Assembly (NCBI RefSeq): GCF_030697375.1
Contig: NZ_JAUYQD010000024.1
Span: forward strand, 1-64,000
Direction of reading: 5' to 3'
Source of the DNA: Rhodoferax sp.
Lineage (GTDB): Bacteria; Pseudomonadota; Gammaproteobacteria; Burkholderiales; Burkholderiaceae_C
DNA length: 64,000 nucleotides
Each line of letters begins with the position of its first letter. The stretch's first letter is position 1. Below the pieces are notes generated by a model. The model was not told the DNA's origin. It searched no databases and worked only from the letters and a program-made list of their open reading frames with translations. Made by a program: the position numbers and the translations under genes. This document shows, piece by piece, positions 38,854-46,642 of the stretch.

Positions 38854-39948
38854 TTAGAGTGGCAAGCTAGGCCCCTTGGTGCCATCAGAAACAATGACCC
38901 CGCAGCCCCGCGTTTCAAAGAGGTCTACGCGGTAGAGTTGGGGTAGGCTGTTGCGGGTTTTGTTCAAGATCCAAGTGGCGATGCTCGCGGGGTCGCAGTC
39001 GATCAAATCTGGTATCTGATGGAGAGGCTGATGATCCAGCATTTTGAAAATCGGGTTGAAAATTTCTTTGACGTCACCGAAGTCAATCGTCCATCCCATT
39101 ACCGTGTCCAACGGCGCTGAAAGATATAGTCGCAAGGTATAGGTGTGACCATGTATCTTGCGACGTTTACTCCCCTCGGGCGCATACTTGAATTGCAGGG
39201 CGCTATCGAGCGTGAGTTCTTTCCAAATTTGATAGGACGTCCCGTCATAGTTGGCCCCGCAACTTGCAGTCTCATAAACTGTCACAGCAGACAGTTCAGG
39301 CAAAGTTGGTTTAACCCTACTCCATATCCAACTCGAAAGCATTTCGCTGGTAGGATTTTCTAGACCCGGTAGTTCGTTGAGGCAAGCATGATCCAGGTCT
39401 TTCTCAATTGGTGCCCAACAAGTGTCAAGGTGGTCATAGTCGATGCTGAGATCGCGCGTACCAATTTCGTGGTTCGCATGAATGATTACTTCAAACCCGT
39501 GACCGTGCATGTTTCCGCATTTGTGACCAGCCGAAACGTTCGGTAGTTGGTGTGCAGACTGGAACGCATACCGACGCCAAACCTGCGCATTTCCAAACAT
39601 GTCAATCTCAACTCCTTCATTCGCAGTACTCTGCACCCCAATGGTTTCCATTCCTGGGATGTAACAATGAAGATTGACCCAGCGAGCAATGTTTTCATCT
39701 GTTGGTGGTTCAATTTGTTCGTTGAGTAGTCGGTAATCAAGCTTTTTTATCTGAGCTTCCAACCTTGACTTTATGACGTCAATTTCGCCGCCGGGGTATG
39801 GGGAGAAATCTTTTGCCAGGGAGCAATGAACTGTCGCCAAAAAACTGTGGCCATGTAACCGTCGTGAACGATGGTTTTCAGGCAAAACATCAACATGCCT
39901 CGCTGCCTCAAATGGTGCAGAAGCAATAAAAGTAATCTTGTTCGTCAT
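38854..39948 (-). CDS. Triple-domain QueD/PTPS-like protein (6-carboxytetrahydropterin synthase)
   Basis: A 364-residue protein made of three consecutive QueD-like modules. The middle one (about 128-245) is complete: SAHQLPNVSAGHKCGNMHGH gives the zinc histidines and catalytic Cys, KDLDHACLNELPGLENPTSE the Asp-His, and VYETASCGANYDG the Glu. The first module (about 5-120) keeps RLHGHSF but has Ser/Arg at the Cys position and Tyr in LDYRLLNE. The third (about 247-360) keeps IHGHTYTL, LDHQPLH and ETRGCG but lacks the Cys and the first His. So only the central domain should convert dihydroneopterin triphosphate to 6-carboxytetrahydropterin, an early step to preQ0. It is divergent from the dpd-like operon. 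Confidence 0.85.
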   Translation of the reverse strand: MTNKITFIASAPFEAARHVDVLPENHRSRRLHGHSFLATVHCSLAKDFSPYPGGEIDVIKSRLEAQIKKLDYRLLNEQIEPPTDENIARWVNLHCYIPGMETIGVQSTANEGVEIDMFGNAQVWRRYAFQSAHQLPNVSAGHKCGNMHGHGFEVIIHANHEIGTRDLSIDYDHLDTCWAPIEKDLDHACLNELPGLENPTSEMLSSWIWSRVKPTLPELSAVTVYETASCGANYDGTSYQIWKELTLDSALQFKYAPEGSKRRKIHGHTYTLRLYLSAPLDTVMGWTIDFGDVKEIFNPIFKMLDHQPLHQIPDLIDCDPASIATWILNKTRNSLPQLYRVDLFETRGCGVIVSDGTKGPSLPL

Positions 39949-39982
39949 TTCAAACTTTCAGGGCTCATTGTCAAAAAATGCA

Positions 39983-39997
39983 GACAGGATTACTGTC
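39983..39997. promoter_or_regulatory. GACAG-N5-CTGTC inverted repeat upstream of the queD-like gene
   Basis: GACAGGATTACTGTC has perfect 5-bp arms and lies 35 bp before the queD-like start. A further GACAG (40020) lies 33 bp beyond. It is a candidate operator for the minus-strand gene. Confidence 0.35.
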
Positions 39998-40388
39998 ACT
40001 TCCCGGTCGAAGGGGCGACTGACAGTTCGAATGCTCCAGTCGGCGTGCTGAATCTTGTTCGATTGACTGTCCTAAGGGCATCGGAGCCTGCTGGCCGTGC
40101 CATTGCATCATTCAACTTTGCTTCCCAGAACGTTCAAACATTGCTAAGAGTCGGAAAAGGCAGCGAACAAATTAGCAGTTTTGTTAGTTTACGCCAGTGA
40201 GCAGGCAATTTGATGTGGAAGATAGCGTCGTCTGACCACGCGCCTTCTCGGATACCTGATGCGCACGTCAAATCGTCCTCCCTTGATAAAACACAAGTGC
40301 TGGCGACACACAACACAGACTTCCAGTGCTGGTTTTGGCGCACCGTAGCTCTGGAGCAACAAAAATATCAATTGACATGAGATTTAAT

Positions 40389-40451
40389 GCATTAAGCATT
40401 TACTGTCAAACGCATTAAATGCACAATACGTATTTTATAAAAACGCATTAA
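40389..40451. promoter_or_regulatory. Three GCATTAA boxes in the promoter of the modification operon
   Basis: GCATTAA occurs at 40389-40395, 40412-40418 and 40445-40451 (starts 23 and 33 bp apart). The first is part of a larger palindrome (AATGCATTAAGCATT) and the second of GCATTAAATGC. TATTTTATAA (40431-40440) between boxes two and three looks like a -10 element. The third box ends two bases before the GTG start, leaving no room for a ribosome site, so a leaderless transcript or a controlled start is likely. Confidence 0.55.
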
Positions 40452-40453
40452 TT

Positions 40454-41368
40454 GTGTTACTGATCGCCCCCTGTAGCGCTACAAAAAAATTCCCCGTACC
40501 TTCCAACTTGAGAGGCACGGACGTTCACGCGTCTAGTCTCTATGGATACGCAAGACAGTGGTTGGAGCGCATTGAAAGCGCTGACGCAGTTTGCGCGGCA
40601 AGAAATCTTTATGGCGGCGTTGGGCACAAGGCAGTGGTTAGTGCGAGCGAGTTGCATGGCGTCGAACTGATGTTTGTTTCGGCGGGTCTTGGTCTGGTTA
40701 AAGCAGATCAGAAAATACCGTCCTACGATCTGACGGTTACGCCCGGAGGCCCGGGACCGTTTGGAGTACTGGATATTCCGTACCATCCAGAACAATGGTG
40801 GGGAGCGATTCACCACCGAAGTAGCGCAAAGATGCCGCTCGCTGAAATGGTCCAAGAATACAAGGGTACGGTCGTTCTGGCGTTGCCATCCGTGTATCTA
40901 AAGATGCTCTTCGACGATCTCGATGCTGTTGATACCAAACACATTGCGAAGTTAAGAATAATAACCACTGCCAATTCCACGCTGCCAGCAAGACTGCGCG
41001 AACAATCCATTGCGTACGATGACCGCTTGAACGGTATTGCCGGAGCCAGTACTGGTGCTATGACATCGCTCGTGCAGCGAGCAGCCCTTCATTTCATTGG
41101 CAGTGTTTTGACAGATCACCGTGTTGGGGCCATCGACGCTCAGCGAAAACGGGTTGGCGCCGCTTTGTCTGCCGTAAAGACAATGGATCGACCGACAAGG
41201 AACAAGTTTGGTGACGTAGCCATTGTTCGCATGATAAAGAAAATGACGCATGAGCAGCGGTCGTCAGTTACGACCGCATTGACCACTCTGCGCCATACGA
41301 AACAAGTTGCTTGTGAGCAGAACCGTTTCAAAGGACTCTATGAGAAAGCGATGAATGCAGAAAAGTAA
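40454..41368 (+). CDS. YaaA/DUF6884-like protein, first gene of the dpd-like operon
   Basis: A 304-residue protein from a GTG start with no Shine-Dalgarno sequence. The N-terminus LLIAPCSATKKFPVPSNLRG, with a Cys after the first strand, and the segment LMFVSAGLGLVKADQKIPSY resemble the YaaA/DUF328 and DUF6884 families. Members of this group occur in 7-deazaguanine DNA-modification clusters, where such a protein (DpdC in Salmonella, as I recall it) converts preQ0 in DNA to the amide. A role in finishing the modified base is therefore plausible but unproven. It overlaps the next gene by 14 bp. Confidence 0.6.
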   Translation: MLLIAPCSATKKFPVPSNLRGTDVHASSLYGYARQWLERIESADAVCAARNLYGGVGHKAVVSASELHGVELMFVSAGLGLVKADQKIPSYDLTVTPGGPGPFGVLDIPYHPEQWWGAIHHRSSAKMPLAEMVQEYKGTVVLALPSVYLKMLFDDLDAVDTKHIAKLRIITTANSTLPARLREQSIAYDDRLNGIAGASTGAMTSLVQRAALHFIGSVLTDHRVGAIDAQRKRVGAALSAVKTMDRPTRNKFGDVAIVRMIKKMTHEQRSSVTTALTTLRHTKQVACEQNRFKGLYEKAMNAEK

Positions 41369-42497
41369 GAAGCCGACCGAGCCGGAAGTCATCCGAGTCT
41401 CGGCTATTCAATTCGAACAAGGCGACCACAAGCTATACACCTTCGCGCTGTCCGGTGGAAAGATCGCTCAAATTGCAGACTTCAGCAGACTGAAGAAAGG
41501 CGAATCGGGCGAGTTGCTCGGATTTCAACGGAAGGAAATTCAGCAGCACGTAAAGCAAATAGTCGACTACCTAAATCAAGGTGCCATGCTCTTCCCAAAT
41601 GCGATCATTCTGGCCATATCCCCAGAGCTGAAATTTGACAAGGCAAGAGGTAGTCGAGGTGCCAATGTGGAGCCATCTGGGCAACTTGGTTATCTCAACC
41701 TTCCTGTTGGTGGAAGTGAGCGCAAAGAGGCATGGATTGTGGACGGTCAGCAGCGCTCCCTGGCACTTGCTAAATCAAAGAATCCAGAATTACCGGTACC
41801 AGTCATTGCGTTCGAATCGATGAGCGTTGATATGCAGCGTCAACAGTTCATCTTGGTGAACAGAGCTAAGCCACTCTCGCAGCAACTCGTGAACGAATTG
41901 CTACCGGTAACCGATGAGACGTATTTGCCAAAAAATTTGGCCATGAATAAGGTACCTAGCAAGTTGTGTGGATTGCTGAATGAGAGCCCTAAGTCGCCGT
42001 TCTATGGGCGGATCGACCGAAAGTCGGCGAAATCAACCAGAGCGGTCGGCTTTAATGACACCGCAATCATTGCCATGATTCGCGAGCGCATTAATACGCC
42101 TCTTGGCGCGCTCGGTCACCTCAAAGGATTTCAGGGCGAGCATTCCGACTATGAGGCCATGTACAAGATTTTGGACGCATACTGGTGCGCTGTATCTGAA
42201 GTGTTTCCTGAAGCTTGGAATCTTCCGCCGTCGAAAAGCCGTCTTACCCATAGCGCCGGCATCAAAGCTATGGGGTCGCTGTTGGATCGGATTGCCAGTC
42301 GCGTTGATTTGAAGCAAGAAAGACTCAAAGCGGCATTTGTTAAAGAGTTGACCCCGATGGCGAAAGCTTGCGCGTGGACGTCTGGACGATGGCCTTACAT
42401 TCAAATGCAGTGGAATGCCATTGAACAGACTCATCGGAGCGTGCATGAACTCACGCGCGCATTGACAAGCCTCTACATGGAGGTAGCGCGCGCATGA
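41355..42497 (+). CDS. DGQHR-domain protein 1 (DndB/DpdB-like)
   Basis: A 380-residue protein with the ParB-like DGQHR core: LLGFQRKEIQQHVKQIVDYL, the signature WIVDGQQRSLALAKS (about 121-135) and QQFILVNRAKPLSQQLVNEL. The C-terminal part is helical and conserved between paralogues 1 and 2 (SRLTHSAGIKAMGSLLD; CAWTSGRWPYIQMQWN). DndB in phosphorothioation and DpdB in deazaguanine systems share this core; DpdB is needed with DpdA for base insertion. It overlaps dpdA by 4 bp (ATGA), so translation is coupled. Confidence 0.78.
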   Translation: MQKSKKPTEPEVIRVSAIQFEQGDHKLYTFALSGGKIAQIADFSRLKKGESGELLGFQRKEIQQHVKQIVDYLNQGAMLFPNAIILAISPELKFDKARGSRGANVEPSGQLGYLNLPVGGSERKEAWIVDGQQRSLALAKSKNPELPVPVIAFESMSVDMQRQQFILVNRAKPLSQQLVNELLPVTDETYLPKNLAMNKVPSKLCGLLNESPKSPFYGRIDRKSAKSTRAVGFNDTAIIAMIRERINTPLGALGHLKGFQGEHSDYEAMYKILDAYWCAVSEVFPEAWNLPPSKSRLTHSAGIKAMGSLLDRIASRVDLKQERLKAAFVKELTPMAKACAWTSGRWPYIQMQWNAIEQTHRSVHELTRALTSLYMEVARA

Positions 42498-43771
42498 AAT
42501 TCATTTTTGCCGATGCCATTGATCAGATTGACCCCGGTTTCAATTTCTTGACCGACGAGAATTCGGTTGGTCGAAAGCCATACTGGAACGATCAATACCC
42601 TCACGAGTTCTTTAAGAAGGCGCCCTATGACGGCGTGCTGATTTCAAGAGGGATCGTCGGTGATTCGTCACGCAAGGGGAAGTACTCAGACGCCCATGCG
42701 ATCAGATTTCGCCGCGAAGGCGCTAGATCGTTTCTTCGAATGAATAATGCCCTATACAAAGACATGCCGATTTACGGCGATTGTGGAGCGTTCTCGTACG
42801 TAATGGAAAAGGTTCCGCCTTACACGCCTGACAATATGGCTGGATTCTATGCAGATGGCGGATTCAATTTTGGTTGCTCTGTCGACCACATTATTTTCGG
42901 ATTTAGGCCGGAAGATAAGGGCCTCGATGGAGCTGCCCCGGAAGAGCGAGAGAGATTCGACATCACTCAACAAAACGCGCGAGACTTTCTAAAGGTTACG
43001 AAAGGCATTCCTGGTTTTACTCCAATGGGAGCGGTGCAAGGTTGGTCCCCCGAAAGCATGGGTATTGCGGCGCAAAACCTTGAGAAGATGGGATACAAGT
43101 ATTTGGCAATAGGAGGAATGGTTCCTCTGGATGCGAAGCAGGTCCATCTTGCCTTGAAAGCGATACGGAATAAGCTGAAACCAAGCACTAAATTGCATCT
43201 GCTTGGTTTTGCGAAGGCCGAGCAGATAAGCGAATTTACAGACTACGGAATAGCTAGTTTCGATTCGACGTCGCCGCTTCTTCGTGCCTTTAAAGATGCC
43301 ACCGCAAACTATTACGTGAACCGGGCGGACGGACTTCTGGATTACTACACAGCCATTCGGGTCCCCCAGGCATTGGAGAACCGGAAGCTGACCAACGCAG
43401 TTCGCGAAGGCAATCTTGATCAAGAAGAACTTGCGCAGCGAGAGTTTGCCGCCCTCAAAGTGTTGCGAGCCTTCGACATCGGGAAGGCCAGTGGTGCAGA
43501 TGCGGCCAAACATGTTCTTTCCTACCTCCGTCTCTTCTTGAGTGTCGACTATAAAACTCCGCTTGCTTTGGATAAGGCTCTAGCAAAGTCTGAGAAAAGT
43601 CTCATGAGAACGCTCGCGGCAAAACCATGGCAGTCTTGTGGATGTGAGGTATGTCGACAAGCGGGAATCGAAGTCGCCATATTCAGGACCAGCAACCGTA
43701 ACAAGCGCCGAGGTTTTCATAACCTGCACGTCTACTTCAATCATTTAAAGCGCATTACCAATGGTAGTTAA
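42494..43771 (+). CDS. dpdA: DpdA: DNA-guanine transglycosylase (TGT-like)
   Basis: A 425-residue TIM-barrel protein that starts MKFIFADAIDQIDPGFNF, as DpdA proteins do. It is related to tRNA-guanine transglycosylases: IYGDCGAFSY (Asp96) matches the guanine-pocket motif, and SFDSTSPLLRAF (Asp257) matches the nucleophile strand of TGT. The zinc site is CGCEVC (Cys382, 384, 387) with HNLHVYFNH following. The family exchanges guanine for preQ0 in DNA. It is flanked by two DGQHR genes with overlaps of 4 and 11 bp. It is not the host tgt, which has TDSGGFQ and lies outside this element. Confidence 0.88.
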   Translation: MKFIFADAIDQIDPGFNFLTDENSVGRKPYWNDQYPHEFFKKAPYDGVLISRGIVGDSSRKGKYSDAHAIRFRREGARSFLRMNNALYKDMPIYGDCGAFSYVMEKVPPYTPDNMAGFYADGGFNFGCSVDHIIFGFRPEDKGLDGAAPEERERFDITQQNARDFLKVTKGIPGFTPMGAVQGWSPESMGIAAQNLEKMGYKYLAIGGMVPLDAKQVHLALKAIRNKLKPSTKLHLLGFAKAEQISEFTDYGIASFDSTSPLLRAFKDATANYYVNRADGLLDYYTAIRVPQALENRKLTNAVREGNLDQEELAQREFAALKVLRAFDIGKASGADAAKHVLSYLRLFLSVDYKTPLALDKALAKSEKSLMRTLAAKPWQSCGCEVCRQAGIEVAIFRTSNRNKRRGFHNLHVYFNHLKRITNGS

Positions 43772-44843
43772 GAACATTCTCAAATTTGAAGCATTGGCGG
43801 CGCACCAGAGCGCCAACCACGAAGTCGTGATGATTCGTGCCAACGCTGAACAGATTAATGCAATCGCTCAAATTGAGCGCTTAGGTCGTAAGGAAGGAAA
43901 ACTCACTGGATTTCAGCGTCCTCAGATCGCCGGCCACATTACTGAAATCCGGAACTATCTTGCTAAGTCCGACGCGGTGTTGCCCAACGCCTTAGTGCTT
44001 GCCTTTGTCGATGGCGCGAAAATCATCAAAGGTAAAGGATCGGTCGTCACGCTCGAAGTCGACGTGAGTAATGGAAAGCCTGCATTGGTGGTCGATGGGC
44101 AGCAACGACTAACAGCGTTGACCCAAACTCGGCGAGATGATTTTGAAGTTTTTGTGGCTTGCCTGATTTGCAAAGACATGGATGAACTGCGGCGTCAATT
44201 CATTCTGATCAACAACACCAAACCACTTCCAAAGTCACTGATCTACGAGTTGCTTCCCTCGGTTGAAAATCTTCCGGAAAGGCTGTCCTCGCGCGCGTTG
44301 GCGGCTGCAATGACTGAGCGTCTCAATTTCGATGACGGGAGTTCACTAAAAGGAATGGTCAAGATGCAAACGAACCCGAGCGGCATTATCCGGGACACAA
44401 TTTTGCAAAAAGCGATCATGAATTCTGAGTCCGCTGGTGCTATTCAGACGTTAGCGCAACGCTCGGAAGATGTTTCTGAGCCTGTTGCGCTGATGAGCAA
44501 CTTTTACGCCGCTGTCAAGAACGTATTTGCCGATGACTGGGTTGGCCATGATCCAAAGACCTCCCGTCTGGTTCATGGGGCAGGAGTGATCGCGATGGGC
44601 TACGTCATGGACGAAATTTACACCCGCACGGGTAAATCAACGGTGGAATCTTTCGCTGAAGGTCTGCAACCGTTGGTCGGCGCAACAGCGTGGACCGCTG
44701 GGGAGTGGAATTTTGGCGCGAACGAGATTGTTCCGTGGAATCGCATTGAGTACACGCCACGACAGTATGTTCAGTTGGCAGAACATCTCGTTGGCATATT
44801 GAGGAAGTCGAGCAAGGTCAAATCCGTTGCCAGGAGCCGTTAA
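43761..44843 (+). CDS. DGQHR-domain protein 2 (DndB/DpdB-like)
   Basis: A 360-residue paralogue of the gene upstream of dpd[21 protein letters not shown], the core [16 protein letters not shown] (about 111-126), [20 protein letters not shown], and the C-terminal [20 protein letters not shown] and [11 protein letters not shown]. It overlaps dpdA by 11 bp and queC by 1 bp (TAATG). Tight coupling with dpdA makes this and paralogue 1 the likeliest DpdB-type partners, perhaps as a heterodimer; that is inference. Confidence 0.78.
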   Translation: MVVKNILKFEALAAHQSANHEVVMIRANAEQINAIAQIERLGRKEGKLTGFQRPQIAGHITEIRNYLAKSDAVLPNALVLAFVDGAKIIKGKGSVVTLEVDVSNGKPALVVDGQQRLTALTQTRRDDFEVFVACLICKDMDELRRQFILINNTKPLPKSLIYELLPSVENLPERLSSRALAAAMTERLNFDDGSSLKGMVKMQTNPSGIIRDTILQKAIMNSESAGAIQTLAQRSEDVSEPVALMSNFYAAVKNVFADDWVGHDPKTSRLVHGAGVIAMGYVMDEIYTRTGKSTVESFAEGLQPLVGATAWTAGEWNFGANEIVPWNRIEYTPRQYVQLAEHLVGILRKSSKVKSVARSR

Positions 44844-45550
44844 TGCTGTTCAACAGGGCGCTCGTATTGTTTTCCGGTGGTCAGGATTCAACCACTTGTC
44901 TGGCCTGGGCACTGGATCGATATGCGCATGTGGAAACCATTGGATTTGACTACGGGCAGAAACATCACGTTGAACTCAACGCCAGGCAGGTCGTTCTCCA
45001 ATCTATCAAAAATAAGTTTCCGGCGTGGGCTGCCCGTTTGGGCGCGGACCATATGATCGACTTGGGTGCGCTCGGAAAAATTAGCGATACCGCGCTAACG
45101 CGAGACAGCGCAATCAAGATGACTGTGGCCGGACTGCCGAATACGTTTGTTCCCGGTCGCAATTTGCTATTTCTCACTCTTGCGGCGAGTGTGGGCTATC
45201 GTCGCGACTTAAGTGTAATGGTTGGGGGAATGTGTGAAACGGACTTCTCTGGCTATCCGGATTGCCGCGACGACACCATCAAAGCGCAGCAGGTTGCGGT
45301 CTCGTTAGGCATGGGGCAACGCTTCACGTTCGAAACGCCATTGATGTGGATAGACAAAGCAGAGACTTGGGCTCTTGCTCATCGCTTGGGCGGTGACGCG
45401 CTTACCAAAATCATTCTTGAAGATTCGCACACCTGTTATCACGGCGTACGCGAACGGATGCATTCTTGGGGGTACGGGTGTGGCGAGTGCCCCGCATGTG
45501 AGTTGCGCAAGGCAGGGTATCAACGCTGGGTTGAAAGCGTTGCAGCATGA
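44843..45550 (+). CDS. queC: 7-cyano-7-deazaguanine synthase QueC
   Basis: A 235-residue ATP-dependent preQ0 synthase. The PP-loop is [18 protein letters not shown] (8-25). Family segments [31 protein letters not shown] and [15 protein letters not shown] follow. The C-terminal zinc ribbon has [11 protein letters not shown] and [16 protein letters not shown] with four Cys. It makes preQ0 from 7-carboxy-7-deazaguanine, the base DpdA would insert. The start overlaps the previous stop by one base; its stop overlaps the start of the queE remnant. Confidence 0.95.
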   Translation: MLFNRALVLFSGGQDSTTCLAWALDRYAHVETIGFDYGQKHHVELNARQVVLQSIKNKFPAWAARLGADHMIDLGALGKISDTALTRDSAIKMTVAGLPNTFVPGRNLLFLTLAASVGYRRDLSVMVGGMCETDFSGYPDCRDDTIKAQQVAVSLGMGQRFTFETPLMWIDKAETWALAHRLGGDALTKIILEDSHTCYHGVRERMHSWGYGCGECPACELRKAGYQRWVESVAA

Positions 45551-45735
45551 CTTACACGGTTAAGGAGATCTTTTACACGCTTCAGGGCGAAAGGGCAAAC
45601 GCTGGGCGTCCCGCCGTATTTTGCTGATTCAGTGGGTGCAACTTGTGGACTGGGCGAGAGGAAGATCGACGCACTGCTGTCTGCAAATTGGCTCGTCAGG
45701 GGAATCTGTGCCCAGAGGGAAAAGATCAAACACTA
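45547..45735 (+). pseudogene. queE: queE remnant (7-carboxy-7-deazaguanine synthase), nonsense and truncated
   Basis: The frame begins with the ATG overlapping the queC stop (ATGA) and reads [20 protein letters not shown] then RPAVFC, a TGA stop, and FSGCNLWTGREED, a clear QueE N-terminus. Three faults are visible: Gly to Arg in the conserved LQGEG, TGA where the arginine of CRFSGCN should be (CGA to TGA), and loss of similarity after TAVCK, before the third radical-SAM cysteine. The rest of the 220-residue protein is absent. The cluster must use the chromosomal queE. Confidence 0.85.
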
Positions 45736-45827
45736 CGACGGTAGCCGGTATGATAGGCCTCAAATAAGACTTGCTTCAAGATCGCATGTTTGATTTTGGA
45801 GTCAGGCCGTCAAAAAGGGGATGATGC

Positions 45828-46640
45828 TTGGCTGTTCTTTCTGAAGTGACGCGATGGGTGCCCGAAACCGACGGTGAGCGACTTTTTATGGCCGCGTACG
45901 AAATGGCCGCACCCTGCGTCCCGGTCCTGTTTGGCGGTCAGGCCTGGGTTGTTTCTCCAGAAGGTATGACTGAAGCCTGCCGATTGTCCGCCGCAATGGA
46001 AATAACGCATCGATGCCTCAACGAGGGCGTGGATCTTTACACCGCAAATCCACAAGCGTCGGTTGACCCGATGGTACACAGGCTGAGGCTCGTCATTGGC
46101 ATGTATCAGATGAATGAGGTGGCATTGCGTGTCGCACAGGTCACTCGACTCGCTTCCCTGGCCTATATAAATCGGCAACTCTCGCCGAGCCGAATAAAGC
46201 AGGTACATCAGACGGAGCGCAAGTTTTGCTGTTGGTGTGGCAATCCGACCTTAAGATCGAAAAATGCCCCGGAGAATGCTAAGGCGACTGTGGAACATTT
46301 ATGGCCCGAATTTTTAGGCGGAAATTCGGCACTGGAAAATCTTGCAATTGCATGTAGCAAATGCAATACGGCAAGGCAGCATGCGTTCACATGGGCATGG
46401 TTTTCCACACCAGCGATAAATGAAAAGTTGGACGTGAATGGCGCCGTACCGAGAGAAGTTGAATTGGCAATTGCTCTTCACAGATTAATCAAAGTAGCGA
46501 GTGGTCAATCGCCGCTGTCTACAGTTAGAACCACCCTTAAGGCTGCCATGCGACTGCTAAACGGAGCCATACCAAACCTGAATTTGCCTGCAAACAGGCG
46601 GTTCACATATTTCGAAATATTGCAAAATTCAACGGAGTAA
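45828..46640 (+). CDS. HNH endonuclease-like protein in the modification operon
   Basis: A 270-residue protein from a TTG start (AGGGG ten bases upstream). An N-terminal helical domain (1-130) has no recognised family. Residues about 133-190 carry an HNH zinc domain: FCCWCGNPT, VEHLWPEFLGGNSALENLAI and ACSKCNTARQHAF, with both Cys pairs and the His/Asn core. A DNA nuclease acting on unmodified DNA, or a nicking partner for base exchange, are both possible. It is followed after 2 bp by DGQHR protein 3. Confidence 0.7.
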   Translation: MAVLSEVTRWVPETDGERLFMAAYEMAAPCVPVLFGGQAWVVSPEGMTEACRLSAAMEITHRCLNEGVDLYTANPQASVDPMVHRLRLVIGMYQMNEVALRVAQVTRLASLAYINRQLSPSRIKQVHQTERKFCCWCGNPTLRSKNAPENAKATVEHLWPEFLGGNSALENLAIACSKCNTARQHAFTWAWFSTPAINEKLDVNGAVPREVELAIALHRLIKVASGQSPLSTVRTTLKAAMRLLNGAIPNLNLPANRRFTYFEILQNSTE

Positions 46641-46642
46641 CC

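Larger units (their letters stand above)
39949..40453. other. Divergent intergenic region of the modification cluster
   Basis: About 505 bp between queD-like and the YaaA/DUF6884-like gene. I see the GACAG/CTGTC inverted repeat near the queD side and three GCATTAA boxes near the other side (listed separately). A 109-codon plus-strand frame (39871-40200) has no recognisable product and partly overlaps the queD-like start; I do not call it. Confidence 0.55.

Noticed and set aside
39871..40200. 109-codon plus-strand frame before the dpd-like operon
   Set aside because: Overlaps the queD-like start region antisense, no ribosome site and no recognisable product.
42494..43771. Housekeeping tRNA-guanine transglycosylase
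   Set aside because: The sequence has the DpdA-type N-terminus and motifs and lies in a transposon beside DGQHR genes; the canonical TGT motifs are not present.
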